A stretch of DNA of 64,000 nucleotides from Lachnospiraceae bacterium FE2018 (GTDB lineage: Bacteria > Bacillota > Clostridia > Lachnospirales > Lachnospiraceae): NCBI GenBank assembly GCA_000702845.1, contig JNKK01000002.1, forward strand, positions 104,384 through 168,383, written 5' to 3'. A program made the translations under genes and the position numbers. The notes beneath the pieces are model-generated. The model was not told the DNA's origin. It did no database searches and saw nothing but the letters and a program-made list of their open reading frames with translations. Below are positions 33,882-43,531 of the stretch, in pieces (position 1 is the first letter of the stretch; each line of letters opens with the position of its first letter).

Positions 33882-33917
33882 AGAACGGCGGCTCTTGACG
33901 GAACCGCCGTTCTATTT
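33882..33917 (+). terminator. Intrinsic terminator after the permease-HAD fusion operon
   Basis: AGAACGGCGG (33882-33891) pairs perfectly with CCGCCGTTCT (33904-33913), followed by ATTTTAT. Confidence 0.8.
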
Positions 33918-33958
33918 TATCATAACGGTGTATGTCTTACGATAAGGAGCAATATACC

Positions 33959-36616
33959 ATGAGCAAAGAACTCGCAAAACAGTATGACCCGAAAGGACTT
34001 GAAGACCGCCTCTATCAGAAATGGCTGAAGGGCGGCTATTTTCGCGCAAATGTAAATCCGGATAAGAAGCCGTTTACCATCGTGATGCCGCCGCCAAATG
34101 TCACCGGCCAGCTTCATATGGGACACGCGCTTGACAATACAATGCAGGATATTCTGACCCGCTACAAGAGAATGCAGGGTTATGAGGCACTGTGGCAGCC
34201 CGGCACCGATCACGCTGCGATCGCTACGGAAGTGCGTGTGACCAATATGCTCAAAGAGAAGGGCATTGACAAAAAGGAGATCGGCCGCGAGGCATTTCTG
34301 GAGCATTGCTGGGCGTGGAAGGAAGAATATGGAAGCCTTATTTTGAACCAGCTGCAGAAGCTGGGTTCTTCTGCTGACTGGAGCCGAGAGCGCTTCACGA
34401 TGGACGAGGGATGTTCCAGAGCCGTCGAGGAGGTTTTTGTACGCCTGTACGAAAAGGGTTGGATTTACAAGGGAAGCCGCATTATCAACTGGTGTCCGAA
34501 GTGCCAGACCTCTCTCTCTGACGCAGAGGTTGAACATGAGGATCAGAACGGCTTTTTCTGGCACATCAACTATCCGGTTGTGGGCGAGGAAGGCCGCTTT
34601 GTGGAAATCGCCACGACACGTCCGGAGACGATGCTCGGTGATACTGCCGTAGCCGTGAATCCGGAAGATGAGCGCTATCAGGACCTGGTGGGCAAGGAGC
34701 TGGTTCTGCCGCTGACCGGCCGCACCATTCCGGTCATCGCCGACGCCTATGTCGATAAAGAATTCGGAACCGGCTGCGTGAAGATCACACCGGCGCATGA
34801 CCCGAACGACTTTGAAGTCGGCAAGCGTCATGATCTGGAAGAGATCAATATCATGAATGACGACGCCACAATGAACGGATTGTGCGGCAAATATACCGGC
34901 ATGGACCGCTATGAGGCGCGCAGAGCAATTGTGGAAGATCTTGAGGCACAGGGACTGCTTGTGAAAGTGGTTCCGCACACCCATGCGGTCGGAACCCATG
35001 ACCGCTGTCATACGACTGTCGAACCACTGATCAAGCCGCAGTGGTTTGTCCGCATGAAAGAAATGGGCGAGGCAGCGCTGGAAGTGCTCAAAACAGGCGA
35101 GCTGACATTTGTCCCGGAAAGTTTCGGAAAGACGTATACGCACTGGCTGGAGACGATCCGCGACTGGTGTATTTCCAGACAGCTCTGGTGGGGACACCGC
35201 ATTCCGGCGTGGTACTGTGACGACTGCGATGAAATCGTTGTGCAGCGCGGCGGCGCGCCGTCCGTCTGCCCGAAATGCGGCGGCACACATCTGACGCAGG
35301 ACGAGGATACGCTCGATACCTGGTTCTCCTCTGCGCTCTGGCCGTTCTCGACACTGGGCTGGCCGGACAAGACACCGGAGATGGAGTATTTCTATCCCAC
35401 CGACGTTCTGGTGACCGGTTACGATATTATTTTCTTCTGGGTGATCCGTATGGTATTTTCCGGTCTGGAACAGACCGGCAGGAGTCCGTTCCACCACGTC
35501 CTCATTCACGGACTGGTACGCGATTCCCTGGGACGCAAGATGAGCAAATCCCTCGGCAACGGAATTGATCCGCTCGAGGTAATTGAAAACTACGGCGCGG
35601 ATGCACTGCGTCTGACACTGATGACCGGAAATGCGCCCGGCAATGATATGCGTTTCTACTGGGAGCGCGTCGAGGCAAGCCGCAACTTCGGAAACAAAGT
35701 GTGGAATGCGTCCCGCTTTATTATGATGCATCTGGGTGATACAGTACTTCCGGAGACTGTCCCGGCTGATTCATTAAGCATTCCGGACCGCTGGATCCTG
35801 CATAAGGTCAATCTGCTGGCCCGCGAAGTCACCGAAAATATGGATAAATTCGAGCTCGGTATTGCGGTGCAGAAGGTCTATGACTTTATCTGGGAAGAGT
35901 TCTGTGACTGGTATATCGAGATGGCAAAGCCGACGCTGTACAACGGCACAGATGAAGAGAAGCTGCCGGTTCTCTGGACGCTGAAGACAGTACTTTCCAA
36001 TGCGCTGAAGCTGCTGCATCCGTACATGCCGTTTATTACCGAAGAAATATTCTGTACGCTGAATTCTGATCTGGAAACCATTATGACGGCTGCGTGGCCG
36101 GAATACACAGAGGCATGGAATTTCCCGGCCGAAGCAGAAGGTGTAGAGCGTATCAAGGATGCCGTGCGCGGCGTCCGCAATATCCGCACAGAGCTGAATG
36201 TCTCACCGGGCAAGGAAATCAGCGAACTGTATGTCGTATCGGATGATGAGAATATCCGCGGCATGTTCGAACAGGGCAGGGTGATTCTGACATCACTGGC
36301 CCGCGCAGGAAAGACCTGCGTGCAGGCTGACAAAACCGGTATCGCGGACGACGCGTTTTCCGCTGTCATTCACGGTGCGACGCTCTATATTCCATTCGCG
36401 GATCTGGTGGATCTGGAGAAAGAGAAAGCACGTCTGGAGAAAGAGCAGCAGCGCCTGCAGAAGGAGATTAAACGTTCTGACGGCATGCTGAACAATGAAA
36501 AATTCCTCGCAAAGGCACCTGAGGCAAAGGTTGCAGAGGAACGTGAGAAACGCGAGAAGTACTTCCAGATGCTGGAACAGGTAGAGGAGCGTCTCGCGGA
36601 AATACTGGCGAGATGA
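33959..36616 (+). CDS. valS: Valyl-tRNA synthetase
   Basis: An 885-residue class I aminoacyl-tRNA synthetase of full length. ATG 33959 follows AAGGAG (33944-33949), so it is preferred to 33932. The HIGH-type motif is PPPNVTGQLHMGHAL (HMGH at 53-56), the editing domain has TTRPETMLGDTAVAV, and the KMSKS loop is GRKMSKSLGNGIDP. The C-terminus is the coiled coil typical of ValRS (DLEKEKARLEKEQQRLQKEI). No T-box leader was found in the short space upstream. It opens a long operon: its last four bases (ATGA) are the start of the next gene. Confidence 0.98.
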   Translation: MSKELAKQYDPKGLEDRLYQKWLKGGYFRANVNPDKKPFTIVMPPPNVTGQLHMGHALDNTMQDILTRYKRMQGYEALWQPGTDHAAIATEVRVTNMLKEKGIDKKEIGREAFLEHCWAWKEEYGSLILNQLQKLGSSADWSRERFTMDEGCSRAVEEVFVRLYEKGWIYKGSRIINWCPKCQTSLSDAEVEHEDQNGFFWHINYPVVGEEGRFVEIATTRPETMLGDTAVAVNPEDERYQDLVGKELVLPLTGRTIPVIADAYVDKEFGTGCVKITPAHDPNDFEVGKRHDLEEINIMNDDATMNGLCGKYTGMDRYEARRAIVEDLEAQGLLVKVVPHTHAVGTHDRCHTTVEPLIKPQWFVRMKEMGEAALEVLKTGELTFVPESFGKTYTHWLETIRDWCISRQLWWGHRIPAWYCDDCDEIVVQRGGAPSVCPKCGGTHLTQDEDTLDTWFSSALWPFSTLGWPDKTPEMEYFYPTDVLVTGYDIIFFWVIRMVFSGLEQTGRSPFHHVLIHGLVRDSLGRKMSKSLGNGIDPLEVIENYGADALRLTLMTGNAPGNDMRFYWERVEASRNFGNKVWNASRFIMMHLGDTVLPETVPADSLSIPDRWILHKVNLLAREVTENMDKFELGIAVQKVYDFIWEEFCDWYIEMAKPTLYNGTDEEKLPVLWTLKTVLSNALKLLHPYMPFITEEIFCTLNSDLETIMTAAWPEYTEAWNFPAEAEGVERIKDAVRGVRNIRTELNVSPGKEISELYVVSDDENIRGMFEQGRVILTSLARAGKTCVQADKTGIADDAFSAVIHGATLYIPFADLVDLEKEKARLEKEQQRLQKEIKRSDGMLNNEKFLAKAPEAKVAEEREKREKYFQMLEQVEERLAEILAR

Positions 36617-38643
36617 GAAGAGACCGCATCATACAATTTTGCAACAGGTTTGCAGTCCCGCTGCAGTTTCTGGCATCCTGCATCGTGTATTTTCTGATGG
36701 AGTGGATGTCCCGTCATTCTGCAGGGGAAGCATGGCAGTTTATGACAGGAAAACCGCTGGTTTTCCTGTTTAACGCCATGATTATTTTTGCGTCAACGAC
36801 CATCGTGTTTCTGTTCCGGCGGCGTGTTTTTGTGCGTACGCTTGTCTGTGTGTTCTGGCTGCTGATGGGGGCGGTTAACGGCGTCATTCTGGGCAGCCGC
36901 GTGACTCCTTTTACGGGACCGGATCTGAAGCTGATTTCCGATGCCGCAAAAATTGCAAAGAATTATATCACACCGATTGTGCTGGTCGCAGCAGTTATTG
37001 TGCTTGCGGCAGTACTGGGTGTGCTGATTGTTTTATTCCGAAAGGCGCCGCGCACGTCCGAAAAGCCCCGCATACTGCGCAGCCTGATCCTTTCGGCGGC
37101 AGTGTGTGCAGCGGTGACTGCCCTCTGGCAGATTGAGCTGAATGCGAGGCTGATTTCCAATTACTTCGGGAATATTGCCTTTGCCTACAAAGATTACGGA
37201 TATCCGTACTGTTTTCTGGTCACTTTGTTTGACACGGGAATCAGTCAGCCCAAAGGTTATTCCGAAAAAATGATGGACCGCATTGAGGCGGGCGTTGAAA
37301 AAAAACTTACAGAAGACGGCGCGCAGAATGCAGCGGACGTAAAGCAGCCGAATATTGTTTTCCTCCAGCTGGAATCCTTCATGGATCCGGAACTGGTGGA
37401 ATTTTTGCATCTGTCGGAAGATCCGATTCCGTACTTCAGGAAGCTCACGGAAACCTGCAGTTCCGGTTATCTCAGGGTACCGGTTGTAGGTGCAGGTACA
37501 GTGAATACGGAGTTCGAGTGCATCACAGGCATGAGTCTGCACTACTTTGGCGCGGGAGAATACCCTTATAAGACAATTTTGCAGGAACAGCCCTGTGAGA
37601 GTATTCCTTACATTCTGCAGAAAGCCGGATATGCCACGCATGTGGTTCACAACAACGAGGCAAATTTCTATACGCGCCGTGACGTATTCGCAAATCTTGG
37701 CTTTGAAACGTTTACATCAGAAGAATATATGCCTGATACTGCGAACACGACCGAAACGGGATGGGTCAAAGATGCTGTTCTGACAGATCAGATTGTACAG
37801 TGTCTTGATGCGACAGAAGAGCCGGACTACATATACACGATCTCAGTACAGGGACATGGTGACTATCCGACAGATCCTGTTGTGGAGGATCCGCCCATTG
37901 AAGTTACAGGCGCGGACGGCCGTGAACAAAACAACAATTCCTGGGAATATTACTGCAAACAGATCCGGGAAATGGACGAGTTTGTAAAAGAGCTGACGGG
38001 CAGACTCCGGCATTATCCGGAGCCGGTTGTTCTGGTTATGTACGGGGATCATCTTCCCACGATGGGCCTTACGACACGGGATCTGTCCAACCGGTATCTT
38101 TTTCAGACACAATATGTGATCTGGGATAATTTCGGGATGGAGAAGCAGGAAGATAATCTTACTTCTTATCAGATCGGCGCGGAAGTACTGAACCGTCTGG
38201 GTATGCATGAGGGCGTTATTGTCCGTTATCATCAGGCAAGGCGCAACACGAAAAATTATCAGAGCGATCTGGAGATGCTGCAGTATGATATGCTGTACGG
38301 AGAACACTATGTCTATGGCGGCAGCCTGCCGTGGAAGACGCATGAAGTGCAGATGGGAATCGCGCCTGTTACATTAGACCGGATCGAGGAGATGCCGGGC
38401 GGCGCCTGGCTGTTCTGCGGAACGAATTTTACAGCGGCAAGCAAGGTGGAAATTAATGATAAACTGATGGATGAGACTGTATTGCTGAATGCCGGGCAGC
38501 TGTATCTGCCCGCGACGGAAATCGATCCGGAAGCGATGGTTGATATCGCGCAGAGAAGTAATTCCAGCCAGACAGCTGAGAAAATACTGACGCGGACAAC
38601 GCCGCAGCCATTCAGCAGGTTATTAAAGAGGACAGAGCAGTGA
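36613..38643 (+). CDS. LTA synthase family membrane sulfatase
   Basis: A 676-residue envelope enzyme overlapping valS by ATGA. Five membrane segments fill the first 190 residues. An extracellular sulfatase-fold domain (about 240-530) carries the family marks: NIVFLQLESFMDPELVEF, VVGAGTVNTEFECITGMSLH with the likely catalytic threonine, the histidines of HVVHNNEANFYTR, and VLVMYGDHLPTMG with metal-binding aspartate and histidine. LtaS-type enzymes move glycerol phosphate from phosphatidylglycerol onto lipoteichoic acid or related polymers. The last 110 residues form an extra domain beyond the usual sulfatase end. Polymer type is not known. Confidence 0.9.
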   Translation: MRRDRIIQFCNRFAVPLQFLASCIVYFLMEWMSRHSAGEAWQFMTGKPLVFLFNAMIIFASTTIVFLFRRRVFVRTLVCVFWLLMGAVNGVILGSRVTPFTGPDLKLISDAAKIAKNYITPIVLVAAVIVLAAVLGVLIVLFRKAPRTSEKPRILRSLILSAAVCAAVTALWQIELNARLISNYFGNIAFAYKDYGYPYCFLVTLFDTGISQPKGYSEKMMDRIEAGVEKKLTEDGAQNAADVKQPNIVFLQLESFMDPELVEFLHLSEDPIPYFRKLTETCSSGYLRVPVVGAGTVNTEFECITGMSLHYFGAGEYPYKTILQEQPCESIPYILQKAGYATHVVHNNEANFYTRRDVFANLGFETFTSEEYMPDTANTTETGWVKDAVLTDQIVQCLDATEEPDYIYTISVQGHGDYPTDPVVEDPPIEVTGADGREQNNNSWEYYCKQIREMDEFVKELTGRLRHYPEPVVLVMYGDHLPTMGLTTRDLSNRYLFQTQYVIWDNFGMEKQEDNLTSYQIGAEVLNRLGMHEGVIVRYHQARRNTKNYQSDLEMLQYDMLYGEHYVYGGSLPWKTHEVQMGIAPVTLDRIEEMPGGAWLFCGTNFTAASKVEINDKLMDETVLLNAGQLYLPATEIDPEAMVDIAQRSNSSQTAEKILTRTTPQPFSRLLKRTEQ

Positions 38644-39986
38644 ATTACACAGAAGCGGCCGCATATATTGAATCTGTTCCGAAATTCACAAGCAAGACAG
38701 ATCTGGCCCATACGGCCCGGCTGCTGGCCGCGCTCGGGAATCCGCAGAAGAAGCTGCCGCATATGATTCATGTGGCAGGAACAAACGGAAAGGGAAGTGT
38801 CTGTTCTTATCTGAACAGTGTCCTGACAGGCGCGGGGTTCCGTTGCGGGCTTTTTACGTCGCCGCATCTTGTAAAGATCAATGAACGCATGCAGGTAAAC
38901 GGAGTCCCCGTGTCGGATGAGATGTTTGCGGAACTGTTTCAGAAGGTGATGGATGCCGCGGAAGTCTGTATGGCGGCGGGCGATGCCCATCCGACTTATT
39001 TTGAAATTCTGTTCCTGATGAGCATCTGTCTGTTTGCGGATCAGAACACAGAGTGGTGTATTCTGGAAACCGGAATGGGCGGCAGACTGGACCAGACAAA
39101 TGTAATCTCCGCGCCGGAAATCACGGTGATCACTTCCATCGGCATGGATCATATGCAGTATCTCGGAGATACGGTAGAAGCAATTGCCGGGGAGAAAGCC
39201 GGAATTATCAAGCCGGGAATTCCTGTCATTTATGATGCGGGAAGACCGGAGGCGGCAGCAGTAGTGCGCGCGCGGGCAGAAGAAACAGGAAGCCCTGCAG
39301 TCGCTGTGGAGCCGCGGCAGTGTATTCTTTTGCAGCAGAGCGCAGACGGGATCCGGTTCCGGTATCTGCGCGGGGGAACCGGTGCGGCCGGAACGTACCG
39401 GATCAGCAGCATTGCCTCTTATCAGATGATGAATGCCGCGCTGGCGGTTGAAACACTGGAATATCTGCGGAAAAGCCGCGGTGGTTCGGGACTGCCGGTA
39501 TTAGACGTGACAGAACAGCAGATACAGGATGGAATTGCAGCTGCAGTCTGGCCCTGCCGCATGGAACAGGTTGCAGACGGGATATTTCTGGACGGCGCAC
39601 ACAATGAAGACGGGATTGCCGCATTTGTGCAGACAGTATCAGAATTTCGTGCAAAAGGGGAAATCACGATTCTGTTCTCTGCAGTTTCCGATAAGCAGTA
39701 TCCGGAGATGATCCGGAAGATCGCAGAAGAAATCCGGCCGGAGCATGTGGTTGTCACAGGGACCGGCGGCGTCAGAAAGGTTTCGCCGGAATCACTGGCA
39801 GATCAGTTCCGCGCATGCGGATGCGCCGACGTAACGGCTGAGGAGACCGCGGAAGCGGCTTTTCAGACAGCCTGTGAGAAACGCGGAACAGGGATGTTGT
39901 TTTGCGTGGGATCATTATACCTGGCAGGAGAACTGCGGGGACTGATTATGAACGGAATGAAGCTGTTCGCTGCTCCAGATCAATGA
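38640..39986 (+). CDS. folC: Folylpolyglutamate synthase / dihydrofolate synthase
   Basis: A 448-residue Mur-ligase-type enzyme that adds glutamates to folates and may also form dihydrofolate. It starts at GTG 38640, overlapping the previous stop (GTGA), with AGAGG upstream. ATP-binding P-loop HVAGTNGKGSVCSYLNSVL, GLFTSPHLVKINERM, ETGMGGRLDQTNVI and HMQYLGDTVEAIAGEKAGII are standard, and the C-terminal domain has FLDGAHNEDGIAAFV. Length and motifs are normal. It is the third gene of the valS operon. Confidence 0.95.
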   Translation: MNYTEAAAYIESVPKFTSKTDLAHTARLLAALGNPQKKLPHMIHVAGTNGKGSVCSYLNSVLTGAGFRCGLFTSPHLVKINERMQVNGVPVSDEMFAELFQKVMDAAEVCMAAGDAHPTYFEILFLMSICLFADQNTEWCILETGMGGRLDQTNVISAPEITVITSIGMDHMQYLGDTVEAIAGEKAGIIKPGIPVIYDAGRPEAAAVVRARAEETGSPAVAVEPRQCILLQQSADGIRFRYLRGGTGAAGTYRISSIASYQMMNAALAVETLEYLRKSRGGSGLPVLDVTEQQIQDGIAAAVWPCRMEQVADGIFLDGAHNEDGIAAFVQTVSEFRAKGEITILFSAVSDKQYPEMIRKIAEEIRPEHVVVTGTGGVRKVSPESLADQFRACGCADVTAEETAEAAFQTACEKRGTGMLFCVGSLYLAGELRGLIMNGMKLFAAPDQ

Positions 39987-40028
39987 AGTGCCGGACGGCG
40001 CGCAGAAACCAGGGAGAGGGAAGTAATT

Positions 40029-40175
40029 ATGATTAATTATGAGGAAGAATTAAAGAAATTCGAGCCCTGCCTCGATGTAGAAGAGGTTGAAGAGGCGGTC
40101 TACAGCCGTGATCTCACGGATATGCTGGATATTATCAGGGAAATGCAGAAAAATCAGAACCAGAAGGCGGAATAG
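40029..40175 (+). CDS. Small acidic protein of 48 residues, unknown function
   Basis: An open frame of 48 codons from ATG 40029 with GGGAGAGGG at 40012-40020, ending TAG two bases before the next gene. The sequence is acidic and helix-forming: MINYEEELKKFEPCLDVEEV, then EEAVYSRDLTDMLDIIREMQ and a KNQNQKAE tail. The tight packing between folC and the TPR gene, a proper start site and amino-acid-like composition support translation. It has no recognisable domain. The lone cysteine and amphipathic pattern would fit a small adaptor; that is speculation. Confidence 0.7.
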   Translation: MINYEEELKKFEPCLDVEEVEEAVYSRDLTDMLDIIREMQKNQNQKAE

Positions 40176-40177
40176 GC

Positions 40178-41692
40178 ATGGATATCGAAAAAAAGGCGGT
40201 GCAGCTCTCGAACCTGATGTATAACCGCGGTCTGGACAAGGCGCAGATCCGGGATCTTTCAGGTGCGGTGGAACTGCTGCGGCAGAGCCTTCAGTATAAT
40301 AAAAACAATATCAATGCGCGCAATCTTCTGGGACTTGTGTATTTTGAGATGGGCGAGGCGGTCGCTGCGCTCTCGGAGTGGGTTATCAGCAAAAACCTGC
40401 AGCCGGAGGACAACATTGCAGCCCAGTATATAGACCGGCTGCAGTCCAATCAGGCGAAGCTCTCGATCATCAACCAGACGATCCGGGATTACAATATCGC
40501 GCTGGAAAACTGCAGGCGCGGGGATGAAGATATCGCCGCCATCAGTCTGAAAAAGGTGATTGCGCAGAATTCACATTTTATCAAGGCCTATCATCTGCTT
40601 GCATTGATCTATATCAAAATGGAGCGGTATACGCGCGCGCGAAAACTGCTGCGCAAAGCGGTCAAGATTGACGCGACAAATGCGACGACGCTGCGTTTTA
40701 TGAAGGAGATTGATGAGCAGACGGGACAGTTTGTCCGTACCGAGGGGCGGCGGAATCATGCAGAACGTACGACGGAAGACAGTGAACGCGCCACGGCAGC
40801 GGTGCCGTTCCGTGAGCGGGCACCGATTCACGGTCTGATCAATCTGCTGCTGGGACTTGCCGTCGGTGTTCTTGCGATGTGGATTGTCATTGTTCCGTCC
40901 ATCCGGCAGTCAGCGAGCCGTGACGTCAACGAACGGATGGTGGAATACACAAATACACTGGCTGTGCAGGAGAACAAAATTTCGGAACTGCAGGGTGAAG
41001 TAGATGCTTCGAAAGATACTGCAGATTCCGCCCAGAAGACTGTGGATGACGCAAAGAAAGCATCGGAAGGAACGACTAAACTCCTGCAGGCGTACGTCGC
41101 GTATCAGGATGGCCGCTACACAGATGCAGCGGGTCTGATTGCGGATGTGGACAGCAGTCTGCTTTCGTCGGATGCCCGCGGAATCTATGACAGTATTTAC
41201 AATGAGACAAAAGAGATTGTTGTCGAGCAGTACAAGACAAACGGAATGAATGCGTTTGACTATGAAAACTGGGATGAGGCAATCGAAAATCTCGAAAAAG
41301 CACTGGAACTCGACGCGGAGAATTATACAGTTCTGGATTACCTCGCACTGTCCTACCGCGCAAAAGGCGAAAAGGAAAAAGCCATTGAACTGTTCAAGCG
41401 AATCATTGAGCTGTTTCCGGATACCCGCCGCGCTGAATCTGCAGAATATTATATTCAGGAAATGGGCGGAGAAACCGGAAGCGTAAATGCGTCCGCCGCA
41501 GCGCAGGGTGAAAATGTGCAGAATGCGGAATCTGCCGGAGAAGCTGCACAGAATGCCGGAAATGAAGATACGGGTGAATATAGTCAGAACGAAGAGAATC
41601 CGGACGAGTCTTATCAGGAATACAGTGAGGAAGAATACCAGGAAGACGAATACTGGGATGAAGGCGGAAACGAAAACGGAGACTGGGAGTAG
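40178..41692 (+). CDS. TPR-repeat membrane protein with acidic tail
   Basis: A 504-residue protein. Tetratricopeptide repeats occupy about residues 20-80 and 110-170 (LLRQSLQYNKNNINARNLLG; HFIKAYHLLALIYIKMERYT), one membrane segment lies near 222-244 (LINLLLGLAVGVLAMWIVIV), then a coiled coil to about 300. Further TPRs follow to about 415 (YENWDEAIENLEKALELDAE; YLALSYRAKGEKEKAIELFK). The last 85 residues are rich in E, N, Q, D and Y and probably disordered. TPR segments on both sides of one membrane helix suggest a scaffold that joins cytoplasmic and outer partners, perhaps for wall synthesis given its neighbours ltaS-like and murB. The function is not established. Confidence 0.82.
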   Translation: MDIEKKAVQLSNLMYNRGLDKAQIRDLSGAVELLRQSLQYNKNNINARNLLGLVYFEMGEAVAALSEWVISKNLQPEDNIAAQYIDRLQSNQAKLSIINQTIRDYNIALENCRRGDEDIAAISLKKVIAQNSHFIKAYHLLALIYIKMERYTRARKLLRKAVKIDATNATTLRFMKEIDEQTGQFVRTEGRRNHAERTTEDSERATAAVPFRERAPIHGLINLLLGLAVGVLAMWIVIVPSIRQSASRDVNERMVEYTNTLAVQENKISELQGEVDASKDTADSAQKTVDDAKKASEGTTKLLQAYVAYQDGRYTDAAGLIADVDSSLLSSDARGIYDSIYNETKEIVVEQYKTNGMNAFDYENWDEAIENLEKALELDAENYTVLDYLALSYRAKGEKEKAIELFKRIIELFPDTRRAESAEYYIQEMGGETGSVNASAAAQGENVQNAESAGEAAQNAGNEDTGEYSQNEENPDESYQEYSEEEYQEDEYWDEGGNENGDWE

Positions 41693-41698
41693 TACAGT

Positions 41699-42628
41699 AT
41701 GAGTGCAATCTATGAGATGCTGGCAGAGTGCGCGGGAGAAAATCAGGTATTCTGTATGGAACCGATGAGCCGCCATACAACATTCCGGATCGGGGGACCG
41801 GCAGACTGGTTTGTCGCACCGCAGAATGCGGAACAGCTGCAGGCGGCGGTATCAGCCTGCCGCAGAGAGAACCTGCCGTTTTTTATCCTCGGCAACGGCA
41901 GCAACCTCCTGGTTAGCGATGCCGGTTATCACGGCGTCGTGATCCAGATCTATAAAAACATGGAAAAAATCTCTGTCGACGGAACAAAAGTCCGTGCTGA
42001 GGCCGGCGCGCTGCTCTCGGCACTTGCCGCGTCCGCGCGGGATGCAGAGTTGACAGGCATGGAATTTGCATCGGGAATTCCCGGTACGCTGGGCGGCGCG
42101 GTGACGATGAACGCCGGTGCCTACGGCGGAGAGATGAAAGATATTCTGAAAAATGTCACGGTGCTTGATACTGAAAACAGGATTCGGAAACTCGATGTTG
42201 CTGAGCTGGGACTCGGATACAGAACCAGTCTGGTCAAGAAGGAAAACTGGATTGTGCTGGAAGCAGAGCTGGAACTGATGCCCGGCGATGTCAGTGCAAT
42301 TACTGCCAGGATGGAAGAACTCAGAGAGATGCGGACTTCAAAGCAGCCGCTGAATTATCCCAGTGCCGGCAGTACGTTCAAGCGGCCCGAGGGATATTTT
42401 GCCGGAAAGCTGATCATGGACGCGGGTCTCGCAGGAGCATCCGTTAATGACGCACAGATTTCTGAAAAACACTGCGGATTTCTGATTAACCGCGGAACAG
42501 CGACGGCAGAAGACGTCTGGAAGCTGATGGAGAAGGTCAGAAGAGCGGTGTGGGATCAGTTCGGAGTGGTTCTGGAGCCGGAAGTCAGACTTCTTGGAAC
42601 ATTTCCGGAACCGGAACAGCTGAGGTGA
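41699..42628 (+). CDS. murB: UDP-N-acetylenolpyruvoylglucosamine reductase
   Basis: A 309-residue flavoenzyme (type II MurB, usual in Firmicutes) that reduces the enolpyruvyl group made by MurA to give UDP-MurNAc. FAD-binding motifs FFILGNGSNLLVSDAGYHG and FASGIPGTLGGAVTMNAGAY are intact; PLNYPSAGSTFKRPEGYFAG holds the catalytic serine, and a C-terminal glutamate lies in LEPEVRLLG. It starts six bases after the TPR gene and is followed by rapZ after three bases, the standard clostridial order. Confidence 0.97.
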   Translation: MSAIYEMLAECAGENQVFCMEPMSRHTTFRIGGPADWFVAPQNAEQLQAAVSACRRENLPFFILGNGSNLLVSDAGYHGVVIQIYKNMEKISVDGTKVRAEAGALLSALAASARDAELTGMEFASGIPGTLGGAVTMNAGAYGGEMKDILKNVTVLDTENRIRKLDVAELGLGYRTSLVKKENWIVLEAELELMPGDVSAITARMEELREMRTSKQPLNYPSAGSTFKRPEGYFAGKLIMDAGLAGASVNDAQISEKHCGFLINRGTATAEDVWKLMEKVRRAVWDQFGVVLEPEVRLLGTFPEPEQLR

Positions 42629-42631
42629 GAC

Positions 42632-43498
42632 ATGAAGTGCAGAAACTGTGTGATCGTGACAGGCATGTCCGGTGCGGGAAAAAGTACTGCGCTGGATTTC
42701 TTCAGAGACAACGGATATTTCTGTGTTGATAATATTCCGCCGCAGCTGATCGGACAATGTATCGATCTCGCTGAAAAAGCGGGAGAACCGGCAGACAGGA
42801 TTGCCTGCGGGGCGGATGTCAGGATCGGCCGGCTTCTGGAGGGGCTTGGTCCGCTGATGGATACGCTGCAGAAACGGGGGATAGAAGCAGAACTTTTGTT
42901 TCTGGACGCAGATACACAGACGCTGATCCGGCGCTGCAAGGAAACACGCCGCGCGCATCCCACTGCCGCGGGCGGACCGCTTGCGGAGGGAATCCGCAGG
43001 GAACGGGAACAGCTTGCGTCTGTGAAGAGCAGGGCAGACCGGATCATAGATACCAGCCGGCTGCTGACACGGGAACTGCGGCAGATGCTCCGCGAGATTT
43101 ACTTTGACGGGGCCGCGTTCAGCGGTTTGAATGTCACGGTGATGTCTTTCGGGTTTAAATACGGGATTCCAAGGGATGCGGATCTGGTTTTTGACGTGCG
43201 TTTTCTGCCGAATCCCTATTACGTTGATACGCTGCGCACGCTGACGGGAAAAGACGGAGAGGTACAGCGATATGTGCTTGACAATGAGATTGCCGTGTCT
43301 TTTCTGGAACAGCTGACAGAGATGATCCGCTTTCTGATTCCGCATTATATTGCAGAAGGGAAAAACCAGCTGGTGATTGCAGTCGGGTGTACCGGCGGAC
43401 GTCACCGGTCAGTGGCAGTGGCGGAGGCACTGTATCAGGCACTTTACAGGAAAGATCAGGCCGGGATCCGGCTGGAGCACAGGGACACACGGTTTTGA
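42632..43498 (+). CDS. rapZ: RapZ/YvcJ family nucleotide-binding protein
   Basis: A 288-residue P-loop ATPase/GTPase of the RapZ family. Walker A is GMSGAGKS (residues 11-18), followed by GYFCVDNIPPQLI, LFLDADTQTLIRRCKETRR and the C-terminal domain FGFKYGIPRDADLVFDVRFL and VAVGCTGGRHRSVAVAEAL. In Enterobacteria RapZ guides small RNAs for amino-sugar synthesis; in Bacillus YvcJ affects competence. It lies between murB and whiA. The gluconeogenesis factor yvcK, which usually separates rapZ and whiA, is absent here. Confidence 0.95.
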   Translation: MKCRNCVIVTGMSGAGKSTALDFFRDNGYFCVDNIPPQLIGQCIDLAEKAGEPADRIACGADVRIGRLLEGLGPLMDTLQKRGIEAELLFLDADTQTLIRRCKETRRAHPTAAGGPLAEGIRREREQLASVKSRADRIIDTSRLLTRELRQMLREIYFDGAAFSGLNVTVMSFGFKYGIPRDADLVFDVRFLPNPYYVDTLRTLTGKDGEVQRYVLDNEIAVSFLEQLTEMIRFLIPHYIAEGKNQLVIAVGCTGGRHRSVAVAEALYQALYRKDQAGIRLEHRDTRF

Positions 43499-43531
43499 GA
43501 AAATATCAATTTTCAGCGCAGGAGAAGCAAC

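Noticed and set aside
33873..33958. T-box leader before valS
   Set aside because: The space is only 86 bases and holds a terminator of the previous gene; no specifier loop or GGTGG box is present.
33920..35731. A 603-codon open frame on the minus strand
   Set aside because: It lies wholly over valS, whose motifs are complete on the plus strand. The composition is cysteine- and histidine-rich with no domain pattern, as expected for an antisense shadow of a codon-biased gene.
42338..43405. Long minus-strand frame over murB and rapZ
   Set aside because: Both plus-strand genes have intact family motifs; the antisense product looks random.
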